Source: Amylostereum areolatum (Eukaryota; Basidiomycota; Agaricomycetes; Russulales; Stereaceae). From it: a DNA stretch of 64,000 bases. The stretch spans positions 372,001-436,000 of the forward strand of contig SAXG01000031.1 in NCBI GenBank assembly GCA_012932865.1. Direction: 5' to 3'. The notes under the pieces are model-generated. The model was not told where the DNA came from. It was given only the letters and a program-made list of their open reading frames with translations, and did no database searches. The position numbers and the translations under genes were made by a program. Positions 22,341 to 34,549 of the stretch are shown piece by piece (the first letter of the stretch is position 1; the number at the start of each line of letters is the position of its first letter).

Positions 22341-24311
22341 TCTGCTGTTCCAGCTCCAGCACTTCAATATTCAATCTTCAAGTAGTCACAACGAAGATGG
22401 CCTGGTGCTGGTAAGTTCAAATTCTCTGATTTGTCAACGAGGAACGGCCACCGACTTAGGCCGATAGAATTTCTAGCGCGGTCAATCATCGCGGCCAGGC
22501 AGCCGTCAAAATGTCTCACTCGTCTCCACGGGTGCCTCACGTCCTTCAGAACATATAACTGAGATGCGCGAGCCGCCTTTATCCCCATCTTTCTCTCACA
22601 TCCACATCTTACATTGCCGCCTTCCGTCCCCCTTCTCATTATGTGCGTTCATGCCTCCAGATCCCAACCCCGAGCCTGACTCGGCCGCGAAACGCAAGCC
22701 AAGACCTTCGATCAAGCGCAAGCAGGCGGAGCAGGAGCAGGCGGCAAAAGCAACCAAGAAACTACGAGGGGGCACGGTAGCGGCGAAGCGAAGCGTTCAA
22801 CGTGCCGCTGACACTACCGCTAACACTGCCAAGGCCGCCACTCGCAAAGTCGTGTCGGTTCTCACTCGCAGGCCCTCTGTTGCTTCTGCCTCTGCAGTGT
22901 CATCTCAGCCTCCCTCTCCTGCCCCCTCTCGCACCAGCTCGTTGACATCCTTCTTCACCCGCCGATCTCGCCGGAGTCCCGAACCTGCATCCCTACCTCC
23001 ATCTTCTCCAGGCCCTTCCAGTCACGTGTCTTCTCCTGCACCTGGCCCCTCCAACGTGTCCGTTCCCTCCCAACGTTGTTGACCCGTGGAGATTGAAGAG
23101 GTCGAAGATGAAGACTCTGACTTCGCGCGTACAGGAATTCAGATTCTCGGCGATGACTCCTTGGCCATTCTCGATGACGACACCTCACCCGAACCCATTA
23201 CAAAACAGTCTAACAGCGACGATGATGAATTAGGTTTGCCTCCCTGTTCTGCTTCCATCTTCTGCATCGCTGACTGTGCTCTGTACTAGCCGATCTCATG
23301 AAGCGCTGGTGTTCCCCAATCTATGCGTTTTACGAGCCCAAGCCAATGATCAAGTACAACGAGGGCCACAAGTATCACAGCTTCAAGTGCTCTGCCAATC
23401 GATGCAAGTATACAGTCAAGCGATACCTCGATCGGAAGGACGCAAACTCGACCAGCACACTTCGTAAACACGCAACCCGGTGTTGGGGTGAAGATGCTGT
23501 GGCGAATATTGATCAAGCAAAGGATGTTGTGGAAGGTCGCAAGGCCTTGAGCTCGTACAAGCTCAACAATGGCAAGATCACGGCGATGTTCGAACGGAAA
23601 GATGGTAGCAAGGTGACTTATTTGCACACGCAATATACCTCCACAGAAGCAATGTTCGTATCAGTTCTCTTTGTTGTGTCCGCTGTAATTCAACTTATTT
23701 TTAGGACCGAAATCGTGCGATGGGTATCGGAAAGCATGCATCCTTTCAACATTGTCAAGGATCGCGGCTTCCAATGTTTGATGAAGACCGGACGACCTGG
23801 ATACAAGATACCTTCACCAAAGACTGTTTCTCGAGATGTCAAGACCGTTTTCGCACACGCGCGGCAAAGGATCGCCACTATGCTACAGGTACGATACCCA
23901 TGGTTCAGAGAGTCGATATACTAATGTTAGTGAACAGGAATACAAAGGAAAGATTAACTTCTCGACGGACACTTGGTCGTCCCCAAACCACAGGGCCTTC
24001 ATTGCGATCACCGCCCACTTTGAGCACAACGGAGTTCCCATCACCATGCTGCTAGACATTGTCAAACTCCCAAGGGTACGTGTAACTGTATTATCACCTC
24101 TCCGCCATAATCTCTGACCTCACGAAGTCCCATTCCGGCGTCCATCTAGCAGAAGTGTTTGCGGAAATTCTCGAGGAGTTCAAGATTTTAGATAAGGCGT
24201 GTATGACTTAGATTGTCTTGTTCCTTCCTATTTGTCTCACACATGTATAGATTTTGAGCATTACATGCGACAACGCAACGAACAATGACAGCATGATTCT
24301 CACCCTCGCTA

Positions 24312-24929
24312 TGTCATGAACGGTCTATAATTTTCTTTTTACTTTACATCGGTTACACGCCTTAGGACTTATCGGCTTATCGCCGGTCCGGCTCCACTTC
24401 AGCCCGGACCCGGTTCATCTACATCCCGCCTGGACCCACGTGACTCGTCTTGGCCCGGGTCTGACTCCTCTCTCTTGACTCATGCTGTACAATGTCATGA
24501 ATGGCCTATAATTTTCTTTTTACTTTACATCGGTTACACACTTTAGGACTTATTGACTTATCACCGGTCCGGCTCCACTTCGGCCCGGACCCGGTTCATC
24601 TATATCCCGCCCAGACCCACGTGACTCATCTCAGGCCGGGTCTGACTCCTTTCCCTTGACTCATGCTGTGCTCTTTTACATACGACTGCTTACTTATACT
24701 AGGTCTGCTTACTGATCACCGTGTATTGGTTGCTTACCTAAGTCTCTCTCCTCTTGTGTATATAAGGCTTGCTCTTGCTGTACATATCCCTTATCTCGAG
24801 CTAGTCAATTCTACCGACTTTGCTTGCTTTCCCTTGTCTGTCGCCGTATCTGATCGGCTCCCCTCTGTCGTCCTCTTCCTCTGTCAGCTTTGTCGTAACT
24901 TGGTGCTGTCGCACTAGTTGTTGCTGACA
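24312..24929 (+). repeat. 5' LTR of Gypsy D with a 181-bp internal tandem duplication
   Basis: Starts TGTCATGAACGG and ends GTTGCTGACA. The first 181 bases (24312-24492) are repeated with changes from 24493. A TATA-like GTGTATATAAGG lies near 24757. It is 618 bp against 457 bp for the 3' LTR. Confidence 0.9.
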
Positions 24930-25403
24930 TAAGCTCGAGATCCATTCACTCTTGCACCACCCTACGACTGTCCCTACGTACTGTAGTGTAGTAGTAGTAG
25001 TAGTACCCGTCTGGTACTGACCTTGTTCTTCCCCCATGCCGCCCTAGACCGTTGCCCCCAGAGTACGCGACTCGTTACCCTGACATTGTGGTCGTGCACA
25101 CGTATACCGGTGCCGGCTTGATGTTTCCTCGAAACATTACACCTACTCGAGACTCTCCAAAACCAGGAGTTGAAAGCTCAGAGGTGACAGTAGAAGGTGC
25201 ACCTTTGGTGTAGGAAACGAGTAAAAGCGGCGAAAGGAAAGCGGTTTAGGAAGTCTTTGGGCTCGTGTCCCCTAGACAAAGAGACAGCCAACAGGTCAAG
25301 AAGACTGAGGCAGACCGTCTTGCGATCTCATAACAGAACCACCTTCCCTCGACAAAATCTTCCCTTGCCGCACAGAGTAACCATTTCGACTGGGGGCTCG
25401 TGC
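24930..25403 (+). other. Gypsy D leader region
   Basis: About 470 bases between the 5' LTR and the first gag Met, with a short GTA trinucleotide run near 24990. A primer-binding site should begin just after 24929 (TAAGCTCGAGATCC), but I could not match it to a tRNA with confidence. Confidence 0.45.
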
Positions 25404-27371
25404 ATGGAAGATTGGCGCTCACAAGTACAAGAATCCATCCCCATCAGTGACGATACTATCATCTCCCTCATCAACAAGTCTAAAGACCCTTGGGCCTGGC
25501 ACAATTGGAAGGTCGCCCTCGGCATAGAAGAACTTGAAGACTCCGTCATAGATGTCCACTTCTATCGCCTCAAAATAAGCGAACAAGAAAACGGAAACCT
25601 CTACGTCTACTTCTGCCCATACGTCACCTACCGCTACAAACTCGAGCAACCCCCAAAGTCCTTCTACGTGCCCAACGAGAAAATACCAGTTGACACTCGA
25701 CACACCCACCGCCTCCTTACACCAGACAACACCCCCAGCCCCACACCAGAGCCAGAGGTCATCAACCTCACCCAGCCAGAGGTCATCGACCTCACCCACT
25801 TATAAACAATTCCCTCGTTCGGACTCAACGGTTCCGACTCCAGCTCCGAAACAGGCTCTGACACCAACATTGAGAACTGCTGCATCTTCCCCCTCCCACT
25901 AGGCTTCACCCAAGAAGACGACGACCTCTTCTTTGCTCGACTTGGAGACACCACCCAAGAAGTTGCCTTTGTAACCACTGAGCTTAGTGGCATGATCTGG
26001 TACTTCACCGACGGAGACCAACCCAACCTCACTGAAGCTGACTTCGACTTCATCGCTGCCTCCGCCCTACCACCTGTTACCAACGAAGACTTCTCTGACC
26101 TTGACGAACCAGTCATGGCCGCCCCATGGATTCGCACCGACCCCCAACCCCCTCTCCTCACCGAACTCGCCAACTGCACCAAAATTGGTGGAATATGGAA
26201 CATCGTCATTGGCCAATCCGGCTCCCCCATCCAACACATGAATAACGGCACAGACAACGCATGGCTCATGGAAGTAAACGGTCAATGGGTTGTCATTCCT
26301 GCCGTGCTTGTTTCTGCCCTCAACCTGCCACCCCCCACTGTCAATGTCACCGCTCCTCCCATCACTGTCAACCCCCCGGCTGTCACCGTTAGCGCCCCAG
26401 CTGCTGCCGCCGCCAGACCCCCTCAAAAGAAGGTCCACGCAGAAACTCCTGAAGGCTTCTCTAGAAAACGAGAGGACTTCAATGACTGGATGCGGTCATG
26501 TGAGGAATACATGCGAGCCGCTGAGGATGACCCCGTGACGGACAAGGACAAAGTCCTCTTCATCCTCACCTACATGACGGGGGAGGCAGCACGCACCTGG
26601 AAGGCCGAGTACGAGGATGCACACCTGGCCAATGGAGCCATGGTCACCTGGGTGGACTTCCACAAGGCACTCAAAGGGGCCTTCACTGACGTCAATGAGC
26701 AGCACCGTGCCGCAGTCGAACTGGACGTATTCAAACAGACGAAGGGTACCACTGCCCATGAATACTTCGCCAAGTTCGAACAACTGGCAAGGAAGGCAGG
26801 ATACTCCACAGCGCCGGACCCTATCCACCTTATGCAGCTGCTCAAGCACAACGTCTACTACCGGACCATCGACTCCATCTATGACAGTGGTCACGTCCCT
26901 CAGAAATATGAGGACCTCAAAGAGCGCATCATCCTGATTGACGGTCTGCGACAGGAGCGGGAGGACCTAAAGACCCAGTGCAGAGGACCCGCGCAGAACC
27001 AAAAACCCAAAGGACAGGGATCGTCCAATGGGCAACAAGGAGGGCAGGTCCCATGGCGCCGCGATGGAACCGGCACGGTGCACGGTGGCAAAGGTCAGCT
27101 GATGGACATCAACCGTGTCGACATCAAGGGGCGATGCTTCCGCTGCGGACAAAATGGCCACCAAGTGCGGGACTGCAGAGTGGATGTGAAGAACATCCGA
27201 GACATGTGGGGGAGGGACCGGTACACGGAACCACCAAAGCGGGAGGCTCGAGCACAGATGTTTGAAATGCCCACCGCTTGGGCTAGGATCCTGTCGGCTG
27301 AAGACCGGAAAAGCGTGATGGAGGCGCTTCAAGCTCAGCCAAAGGTGGAGGAGAAGAAGGAGGGTTTTTGA
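25404..27371 (+). pseudogene. Gypsy D gag, one internal stop
   Basis: The frame starts MEDWRSQVQESIPISDD at 25404 and runs to 27371 with one TAA at 25803-25805. After the stop it continues in the same frame, so this is one gag gene. An N-terminal region with WAWHNWKVALGIEELED precedes a retrotransposon-gag domain (VTWVDFHKALKGAF, HEYFAKFEQLARKAGY). The zinc knuckle CFRCGQNGHQVRDC (C-x2-C-x4-H-x4-C) follows. Gag forms the particle and packages the RNA. The part after the stop, 459 residues from the Met at 25992, could still be made alone. Confidence 0.85.
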
Positions 27372-27859
27372 GGGGGCTGACAATGTACACGGCATCTGAA
27401 GCCCAAGTTTCTATTTCTCGCTCGTCTGGTTTTGTTGCGCCTCAGTGGCCTGGTTCTCGTTTGCATACGCGCATTGTTGATTCGGACTGTACTACTACGG
27501 GGGATATCCCCATTATGACCTCTCTTATGGACTCTATCGGTACGGGCATGTGTCTTGTTGTTATTTTAGATACTCAGGCTTCGATTTGTGAGCCTTCGGC
27601 TTTGGATACGGCATCGGTTTCAGCTTCGGTTTTGGATACAGCTTTGGATACGGACTCGGTTTTGGTCATGGACCCTGTGAAGTCAGGGACAACACCGTGC
27701 GATGGAAGGGGCATGGCGCCCAAATCATGTTATATGGCACCTGGAACGGCTCAATGGACGCTTCGTCGCTTAAGGGAAGACAAACCTGAAAGCGGGATTG
27801 CAATCCTTCACATCTGGACACACCATTGACGCTGCGACGAGGCTACTTATGAAGCCATC

Positions 27860-30800
27860 AAGGAGATAACTGGCATGGAAGATGAATTAGCATGCCAAGC
27901 TCTACTAGAGCTCGCCACTCCCATGCAGTTCATACGCTCCTCGAGCGCTAAGGAACAAACGGTCATTCCCACACAACTTGTGGTAGATTCCAAGCGCATT
28001 GTCAAAGCTCTCGCACTCCTGGACAGTGGTTGCACTGGCTCGTGTATCGACACAAAGTTCGTGCAGGAAAATCTCATCCCCACGCGACGGACTGCTCGCC
28101 CAATCCCAGTACGAAATGCAGACGGCACACTCAATGCAGGAGGTCCCATCACGGAATATGTCACGCTTCGTCTAACCATTCAAGACCATGAAGAAAACAT
28201 CGACCTCGCGGTCTCCAATCTAGGAGATACAGACCTCTTCATCGGACATGAGTGGCTGAAAAAGTACAATCCTCGCATCGACTGGAAATCAGGGATCGAT
28301 TGAATTCGACGTGCGCCTGCAAGCTGCCTCGTCCCCCTCCCTTCTCAATATTGATGATGACAAAGAAGAGGAGGAAGAGGCAGTCCACATGGAAAAGGAT
28401 GAGCAGCTGTTGCTTTCGACTGGGACAGTTACAAGACAACCTACCATGTCGGACCCATGCATCAGACATTGCAATCGAGGAGCATGCTAAGAAAAAGGAA
28501 CAGACACTTCTCGGAGCGGGTCCCAACAGTGTACCATGAATTCAAAGACATCTTTGACAAAGAACGATCGACAAGCTTCCTGAGCGACGCCCATGGGACC
28601 ACACCATTAACTCACTCCTAACTTCAAAACGGTCGATTGCAAAGTTTACCCCCTTACATTGGACGAGCAGAAGCAACTGGACACATTTTGGGAGAGAACC
28701 TGAGATCGGCCGGATTCAGCTGTCAAATCACCCATGGCCTCCCCATTCTTCTTATCAAGAAAAAAGACGGCTCGCTACATCCGTGCAGGACTATCGAAAG
28801 TCAATGAGATGACGATAAAGAACGTTACCCACTCCCACTCATCCAAGAGTTGGTTGATAAGTTAAGGGAGCACGGCACTTTACCAAGCTCGATGTCCGAT
28901 GGGGGTACAACAATGTTCGGATAAGAAGGAGACGAATGGAAAGCGGTGTTCCGCACGAACAAAGGCCTTTACGAGCCTACGGTCAGTTCTTCAGACTCAC
29001 CAACTCCCGTCCACGTTCTAAGCCATGATGAACGACCTGTTCAAAGACTTGATCCACCAAGGAGTCGTGGTCGTCTATTTGGACGACATCCTCATCTTCA
29101 CGCATACGCTAGAAGAACATTGTCGGATTGTTAAGGAGGTCCTCCGGATCTGCGAGAAAACAAACTCTATCTGAAGCCAGAAAAGTGGAGGTTGAGAAGG
29201 CAGAAATTGAATACCTGGGCATGATTGTCGGCGGATGAAGGTTCGCAGGATCAGCAAAGGTTGCAGCAATCACCAATTGGCCAGCCCCCAAAACGAAGAA
29301 ACAACTTCAATCGTTTGGGCTTTTGCAACTTCTACCGTCGCTTTATCAAGGACTTCAGTGGCATCGCTCACCCAATGACTAAGCTCACAGGGAAGACGGA
29401 GTGGGTTGGGACACCCGCAGGAGGAGGCGTTCAAGGAACTCAAGTGACATATAACATCGCAGCCGGTTCTGCAATCCCTACAGATAAGGACAGTTCCGTG
29501 TTGAAGCGGACTCCTCTGACTATGCCACGGGCGCGGTACTTTCGCAACAACAGGACAATGGCAAATGGCACCCGGTCGCCTTCCTCTCAAAGTCTCTCAG
29601 CGAAGTGAGAGGAGATATGAGATTTATGACAAGGAATTACTGGCTATCATGACGGCGCTAGAGGAATGGAGACAATACCTCATGGGAGCACAACAGGAGT
29701 TTGGAATTGGTCGGATTATCGCAATCTCACGTACTTCCGCAAGGCGCAGAAGCTAAATCGGAGACAAGCACGGTGGCTAACGGAGCTACAAGAATATCAT
29801 TGTACACTACTCCACAAGCCTGGCAAGACAATGGATAAACCCGATGCTATTTCCCGACCAGCGGGCCTTGAGAAGGGGGAGAAAGACAATGAAAACATCG
29901 TCCTCCTGAAACCAGAACTCTTTCGCGCCCTCAACCATGTAGGAATTGTAACCAATGGACCTGACAATCTCTTCATTGAGCGGATTCAGGAGGCTACCTT
30001 AATCCAAGACCATGCAGTAGAGTGCGCCTTAGCACTCAAAGTGAAGGGATGGCTGGAATACGCAGACGGAACGGTCACCTGGCAACACAGACTCTACGTC
30101 CCAAGAGACAAAGGACTCCGTGCAGACATCATCCAAGCTCATCACGACGGCCCGCTTGTCGGTCATCCAAGACAATACAAGACCCACGAGCTCATCACAC
30201 GCAACTACTGGTGGCCTGCCATTAGAGACGATGTCCGGAAATATGTCGAAGGATGTGAGACCTGCCAACGTACCAAGATTAGACATGATTGTATTGCCGC
30301 TCCACTCCACCCACATGACCCGCCACAAGCACCTTGGGAGCATGTATCCATTGACTTTGTCATGCCACTCCCGGTCTCAGATGGAAAAGACGCCATCTGC
30401 AATGTGAACTGCATGGGTACCAAGCAGGTTGTATTCTGGGCCACGACCAAAGACCTAACGGAGGATGAACTCGCCTTCGAGTACCTATGCGAAGTGGTCC
30501 CCCATCATGGAATTCCTAGAACAATCGTCAGCGACCGCGGCAGTGTGTTTGTCTCCAATGCCTAATAGTTGGAACAATGCCATGGTGAACTTGAAGGGAA
30601 TCCGTCCACGGCGTACCACCCTCAGACGGACGGACAGACCGAACGCTCCAACATAACCATGGAAAACTACCTTGGCATCTTCATCAATCAACGACAGGAC
30701 AATTGGACACGTTACCTCCCACTTGCCATGACCGCGCTCAACTAGAGCTCTTCACGAGTGGCTATACTCGTGAGTACCTGTATGAGTACCTGTAAGGCAC

Positions 30801-32176
30801 ATCCGTGGGTATTTCCATCCGCGGATACGAGTACTCGTGTGCCTGATACTCGTGAGAGTACAGGTATGACTTTTGAGCTCACAGGTTACCTGTGCAAGTA
30901 CCTGTCAAATACCTGTCAGGTACTTTGGCAGGGTTGATCTTGATATAATTACAGATAATAGCTGTTGGATTGATATAAGCATTCTTTCTTGCAGATCCTT
31001 ATGTACTGTTGTTTCTATTGTGGCCCCTTTCTCATCTATTTCCTCTCCTCCCCTCACATATATCGCTGAAAGCCTTGTGTGGTATGCTGTATCATCCTCT
31101 GATACATGTTTACCTGTACTTAAATGTTACTAGCATTATCCTTGCCTTGAAGATGGAGTGTCAATATGCCTAACAGAGCTTCCAAGATGAGTCTAAGAAG
31201 GCCACTACTGCTGCTTGTATCATATTTTCTAGGAACAACAGGTACTTGTCATACCTGTGTATCCACGAGTGGGAGTATCCATGCCACAGGTACCTGTGTG
31301 CCTGATACTTGTGAGAGTGGGAGTATAAGATCTGGAGCCACAGGTACCTGTCTCAAGGTTGCAGGTACCTGTAAGAGTGCACTCGTGAAGAGCTCTACGC
31401 TCAACAACATGGTCCGCAGTTCGATTGGAATGTCTCCCAACTTTGCCAACTATGGTCAAGAACTCTACCTGGGGACAAACCCTCGACGCGAGACAGACAA
31501 CCCATTGGCAAACAAGTTTGCACAACACCTGCGAGACATCTATGAGGAAGCCCGCTCTGCGCTAAAGGCAGCACAGGACGACCAAAAGTGCTTTTATGAT
31601 CGCAAGAAGGACGAACCAATAGATTACAAAATTGGCGACTTCGTCTGGCTGGAAGCCAAGACAAGAGATGGCCAAACTGTAATCAAAACGGCACGTCCTA
31701 TGCAAAAGCTAGATGACAAGCGCTTTGGTCCTTTCGAAATCCTGGAAAAAGTCGGAGCATCGGCTTACAAGCTTCGCCTCCCTGCATCTTGGTCACCAAA
31801 ACATCCGGTCTTCAATGAGTCCCTCCTATCTCCACATAATGGTCCCGCCTTTGACAACCAGAAAGCACCTGCACCCCCTCCCCCAGAGTTAGTCCAAGGA
31901 GAGAAAGTCTATGAGGTCGAAAAAATTATAGACTCTAAGAAGGTTGGTCACGGCTTCAAGTACCTTGTCAAATGGAAAGGCTACCCAGACAATGACAATA
32001 CTTGGGAGCCTCTCGCCAATCTCCAGAATGCCAAGAAACGTATCGACGACTTCCACCGTGAACATCCAGGTGCCCCAAAACCTGCACGCCTTAATCGTTG
32101 GGAACTCCTGTCGGAAGAAGAAGCTGGGTCTGATTACGACGAGGACGTCGAATCTAAGGAAGGGGTGATGTCATGA
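27860..32176 (+). pseudogene. Gypsy D pol (protease, RT, RNase H, integrase, chromodomain), broken
   Basis: The protease segment 27875-28303 holds LLDSGCTGSCID and DLFIGHEWLKKYNPRIDW. RT (about 28540-29200) is scattered over several frames; its active site VVVYLDDILIFT is at about 29067-29102. RNase H and connection follow (KWHPVAFLSKSLSE, RRYEIYDKELLAIMTALEEW). The integrase, 29666-30565, has the zinc motif HHDGPLVGHP...CETCQRTK, catalytic Asp in HVSIDFVMPLP and Asp in IVSDRGSVF, with the Glu region (AYHPQTDGQTERSN) displaced by a frameshift. The MITE at 30743-31397 follows TALN. Beyond it are GIGDFVWLEA-like integrase C-terminal sequence and a chromodomain (YEVEKIIDSKKVGHGFKYLV, WKGYPDNDNTWEP) that would guide insertion to marked chromatin. 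Confidence 0.87.
30743..31397 (+). mobile_element. 655-bp hAT-like MITE, copy 1
   Basis: Ends are TAGAGCTCTTCACGAGTG and its exact inverse, flanked by the 8-bp TSD CGCTCAAC (30735-30742 and 31398-31405). The interior has many ACAGGTACCTGT-type palindromes and CTCGTGAGAGT motifs and no transposase. It interrupts the integrase of Gypsy D. An internal open frame starting MPNRASKM recurs in all copies but has no similarity I know of and is probably chance. Confidence 0.92.
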
Positions 32177-32625
32177 ACGGTCTATAATTTTCTTTTTACT
32201 TTACATTGGTTATACGCCTTAGGACTTATCGGCTTATCGCCGGTCCGGCTCCACTTCGGCCTGGACCCGGTTCATCTACATCCCGCCTAGACCCACGTGA
32301 CTCGTCTTGGCCCAGGTCTGACTCCTCTCTCCTGACTCATGCTGTACAATACTGACTCATGCTGTGCTCTTTTACATACAACTGCTTACTTATACTAGGT
32401 CTGCTTACTGATTGCCGTTATCGGTTGCTTACCTAAGTCTCTCTCCTCTCGTGTATATAAGGCTCGCTCTCGCTGTACATATTCCTTATCTCGAGCTAGT
32501 CAATTCTACCAACTTTGCTTGCTTTCCCTCGTCTGTCGCCATGTCTGATTGGCTCCCCTCTGTCGTCCTCATCTTCTAGTCAGCTGTATCGTAACTTGGT
32601 GCTGTCGCACTAGTCGTTGCTGACA
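32169..32625 (+). repeat. 3' LTR of Gypsy D
   Basis: Starts TGTCATGAACGG directly behind the pol stop region (GGGGTGA) and ends TGACA next to the TSD CGCTA. It lacks the second 181-bp unit but keeps its last about 20 bases (ACTGACTCATGCTGTGC after TGTACAAT). This suggests it once had the duplication and lost most of it. Confidence 0.9.
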
Positions 32626-34329
32626 CGCTACCCTCCTTTCCGACTTCTCGGGAGCTGCCAACCAGACGCGCTGCTTCGCGCACATCATCAACCTGGTTTG
32701 TAAGACAATCCTTCATGAATTCGACCTGCCAAAGAAGAAGGGTGAGGAAGCTATGGCCAACTTGGACGAACAACTCAAGAAACTCGGCGAGGACATTGAA
32801 GCTGAGGAGATGGCCACGCGCAACGAGATGGATGATGATGCGGAAGACGATGACATCGAGGGCTGGATTGATGAGCTGGCGGAGATAAGCAATACGGAAC
32901 GTGATGACCATGATCAAGCTGTTCGTCCTCTCCGGCTGGTACTTGTTAAGGTGAGTATTGCGCTCCATTTCCTGAAGTGTCACCCTAACTCGCTATTGCA
33001 GATCCGCAAGTTTGCATATGCCGTTGTCCATTCCATCACCATCCTGATACCCCTTTGGAAGAGTGTCGTCGCCGAAGTTGATCTGAACGAGCGTATCATG
33101 CCTAGCGATGTTTCAACACGCTGGAATTCCACCTTCGACATGCTTGACTTTGCACTTCGGTACCGTCCCACAATCGACAAGATGTGTGAGAAGAAGGAGG
33201 GTGGGATGCGTGTATACGAACTCTCGAATGATGAGTGGAAGCTAGTTCGACAACTCCGGAATGTACTCAAGGTACGAAGCATTCTAATGTTCTCTCCTGT
33301 GTCTCTGACATTGTAGCTCAGATCTTCAAGGATGCCACTCTGAAGTTCTCGCGAGATCAACCTCAGCTAGCTGCCGTCATCCCTGTCATGGATTTTATCG
33401 ACGAGCAACTAGCAACACGAAGTCTTGACACAAAAAAATACATGCCCGCTATTCGCGTCGCTCTTGGCCAAGCCCGCAAAACCCTCAACCGCTATTACGA
33501 CAAAAACGATCAGTCCGAAGTATACTGTGTTGCGATGGGTGTGTGTGTCGGCTTCATCTATCGTTCAGAGTTGATAACAGTTTCACCAGTTCTGCATCCT
33601 CGATACAAGCTCACATACTTCAAAGATGCCGGTTGGGAGGCCGAATGGATCCAGGCTGCTCACAATATTGTGCAAGATGAGTACGACCGCTCATACCGAG
33701 GACAGTTCGGAGACAGCAATCGTGATGAGGTGGATGAGGTTCTGGATGACACAATGGTACATTTGTATTGCATCCAACTCCTTGGTTTGTATATTGATGC
33801 GGGATCTGCAGGACATTGACGACAAAAATATAAACATCTTTGACACCCTCCCAGTGCTTGCGCCATCAAAACAACTTCACGACGAGTTGGATGTCTACCT
33901 CAGCACGGATCCTGAAGTGGTAGATGACCCCATTCTTTGGTGGCATGAACATCGTCGGCAGTACCCCTGTCTCTTGCGCATGGCCCTCAATTACTTGACA
34001 ATCCCTGGTACGTGACCAAGCAGCAATCGTCATTTTGCTCTACTAAGATTAAGGTATATCTAGCCACATCTGTTGCGGTCGAGCGCGTGTTCAGTCGGGG
34101 ACGACTTCTGCTCAGTCACGTTCGTAGCCAGCTCTCTGCACAGAGCACCCATGCCTTGCTTTGTCTGGGAACCTGGAGCCGCTTAGGTTTTGTTCATGAT
34201 AATGATACCAAGGTAGTTGCACGGCTTCCCGAGCTCAACAATGATGGCTCCGATGTGGAGATGGAGGAAGGATTTGATGCAATCCTTGGCTATGATATTG
34301 ACCGTGATGCAACGGATGACGACAACTAG

Positions 34330-34541
34330 TTTACATGTATTGTCTGTGTTATACTGTACACTACTTCATTATTCTGAATGATAGGCTCTTTAGTGTGCCC
34401 TCAATGGGGTACGGGTACGGGATACCCACGGGATACCCCATACCCGCGTTCAACCCACACCCGCCCTTACGGGTACGGGTTTCCACGGGACGGGTGCAGG
34501 TCAGCTCTGGGGACCCGCGGGAGTACCCGTGTCTCTCCCTA
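34330..34541 (+). repeat. hAT 3' subterminal region
   Basis: Between the transposase stop (about 34329) and the right terminus lie GGGTACGGGTACGGGATACCC-like direct and inverted repeats. They mirror those at 18718-18850. Such clusters in hAT elements usually bind transposase. Confidence 0.7.
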
Positions 34542-34549
34542 GAGGCGGT

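Larger units (their letters stand above)
24312..32625 (+). mobile_element. Gypsy D: chromovirus-type Ty3/Gypsy retrotransposon
   Basis: LTRs at 24312-24929 and 32169-32625 flank gag and pol. A perfect 5-bp TSD, CGCTA (24307-24311 and 32626-32630), lies in the hAT transposase gene. The order is gag, protease, RT, RNase H, integrase, chromodomain, as in chromoviruses. The integrase segment is interrupted by a 655-bp MITE (30743-31397). Stops and frameshifts in RT make this copy non-autonomous. Confidence 0.9.
22651..34329 (+). pseudogene. hAT transposase gene, split by Gypsy D and carrying a stop
   Basis: Before the insertion the exons are about 22651-23233, 23290-23653, 23705-23888, 23938-24075, 24128-24197 and from 24251. 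After it, coding resumes at 32631 and reaches 34329. Domains in order: a basic, Ser/Pro-rich N-terminus; a BED-like zinc finger (FKCSANRCKYTVKRYL with Cys and His further on); catalytic-core motifs INFSTDTWSS (Asp) and LSITCDNATNN (Asp); CFAHIINLVCKTI and DVSTRWNSTFDML; and the C-terminal hAT dimerisation region ATSVAVERVFSRGRLLLSH. A TGA at 23080-23082 interrupts the N-terminal part, and one intron after ILDK would need a GC donor. Removing Gypsy D with one TSD copy restores the frame across the Asp motif, so the insertion is recent relative to the gene. Confidence 0.87.
18708..34541 (+). mobile_element. hAT DNA transposon carrying a transposase and a passenger gene (with nested Gypsy)
   Basis: The ends are TAGGCAGGGACACGGGT at 18708 and, inverted, TAGGGAGAGACACGGGT ending at 34541; 15 of 17 positions match. 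A perfect 8-bp TSD, GAGGCGGT (18700-18707 and 34542-34549), lies in Gypsy A's RT gene. Eight-base duplications and TAG-starting ends fit the hAT superfamily. Subterminal regions are filled with GGGTACGGGT and ACCCGTACCC-type repeats (18718-18850 and 34405-34530), likely transposase-binding sites. Without the nested Gypsy D (8.3 kb) the element is about 7.5 kb and holds two genes in divergent orientation. Confidence 0.9.

Noticed and set aside
31166..31390. Small protein frame MPNRASKM... with Cys/Thr-rich repeats, present in all MITE copies
   Set aside because: It is preserved because the MITEs are nearly identical; it consists of translated GTACCTGT repeats and has no start context or homology known to me.
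18708..34541. The window's hAT as the driver of the 655-bp MITEs
   Set aside because: Its ends (TAGGCAGGGACACGGGT) and subterminal repeats differ from the MITE ends (TAGAGCTCTTCACGAGTG).
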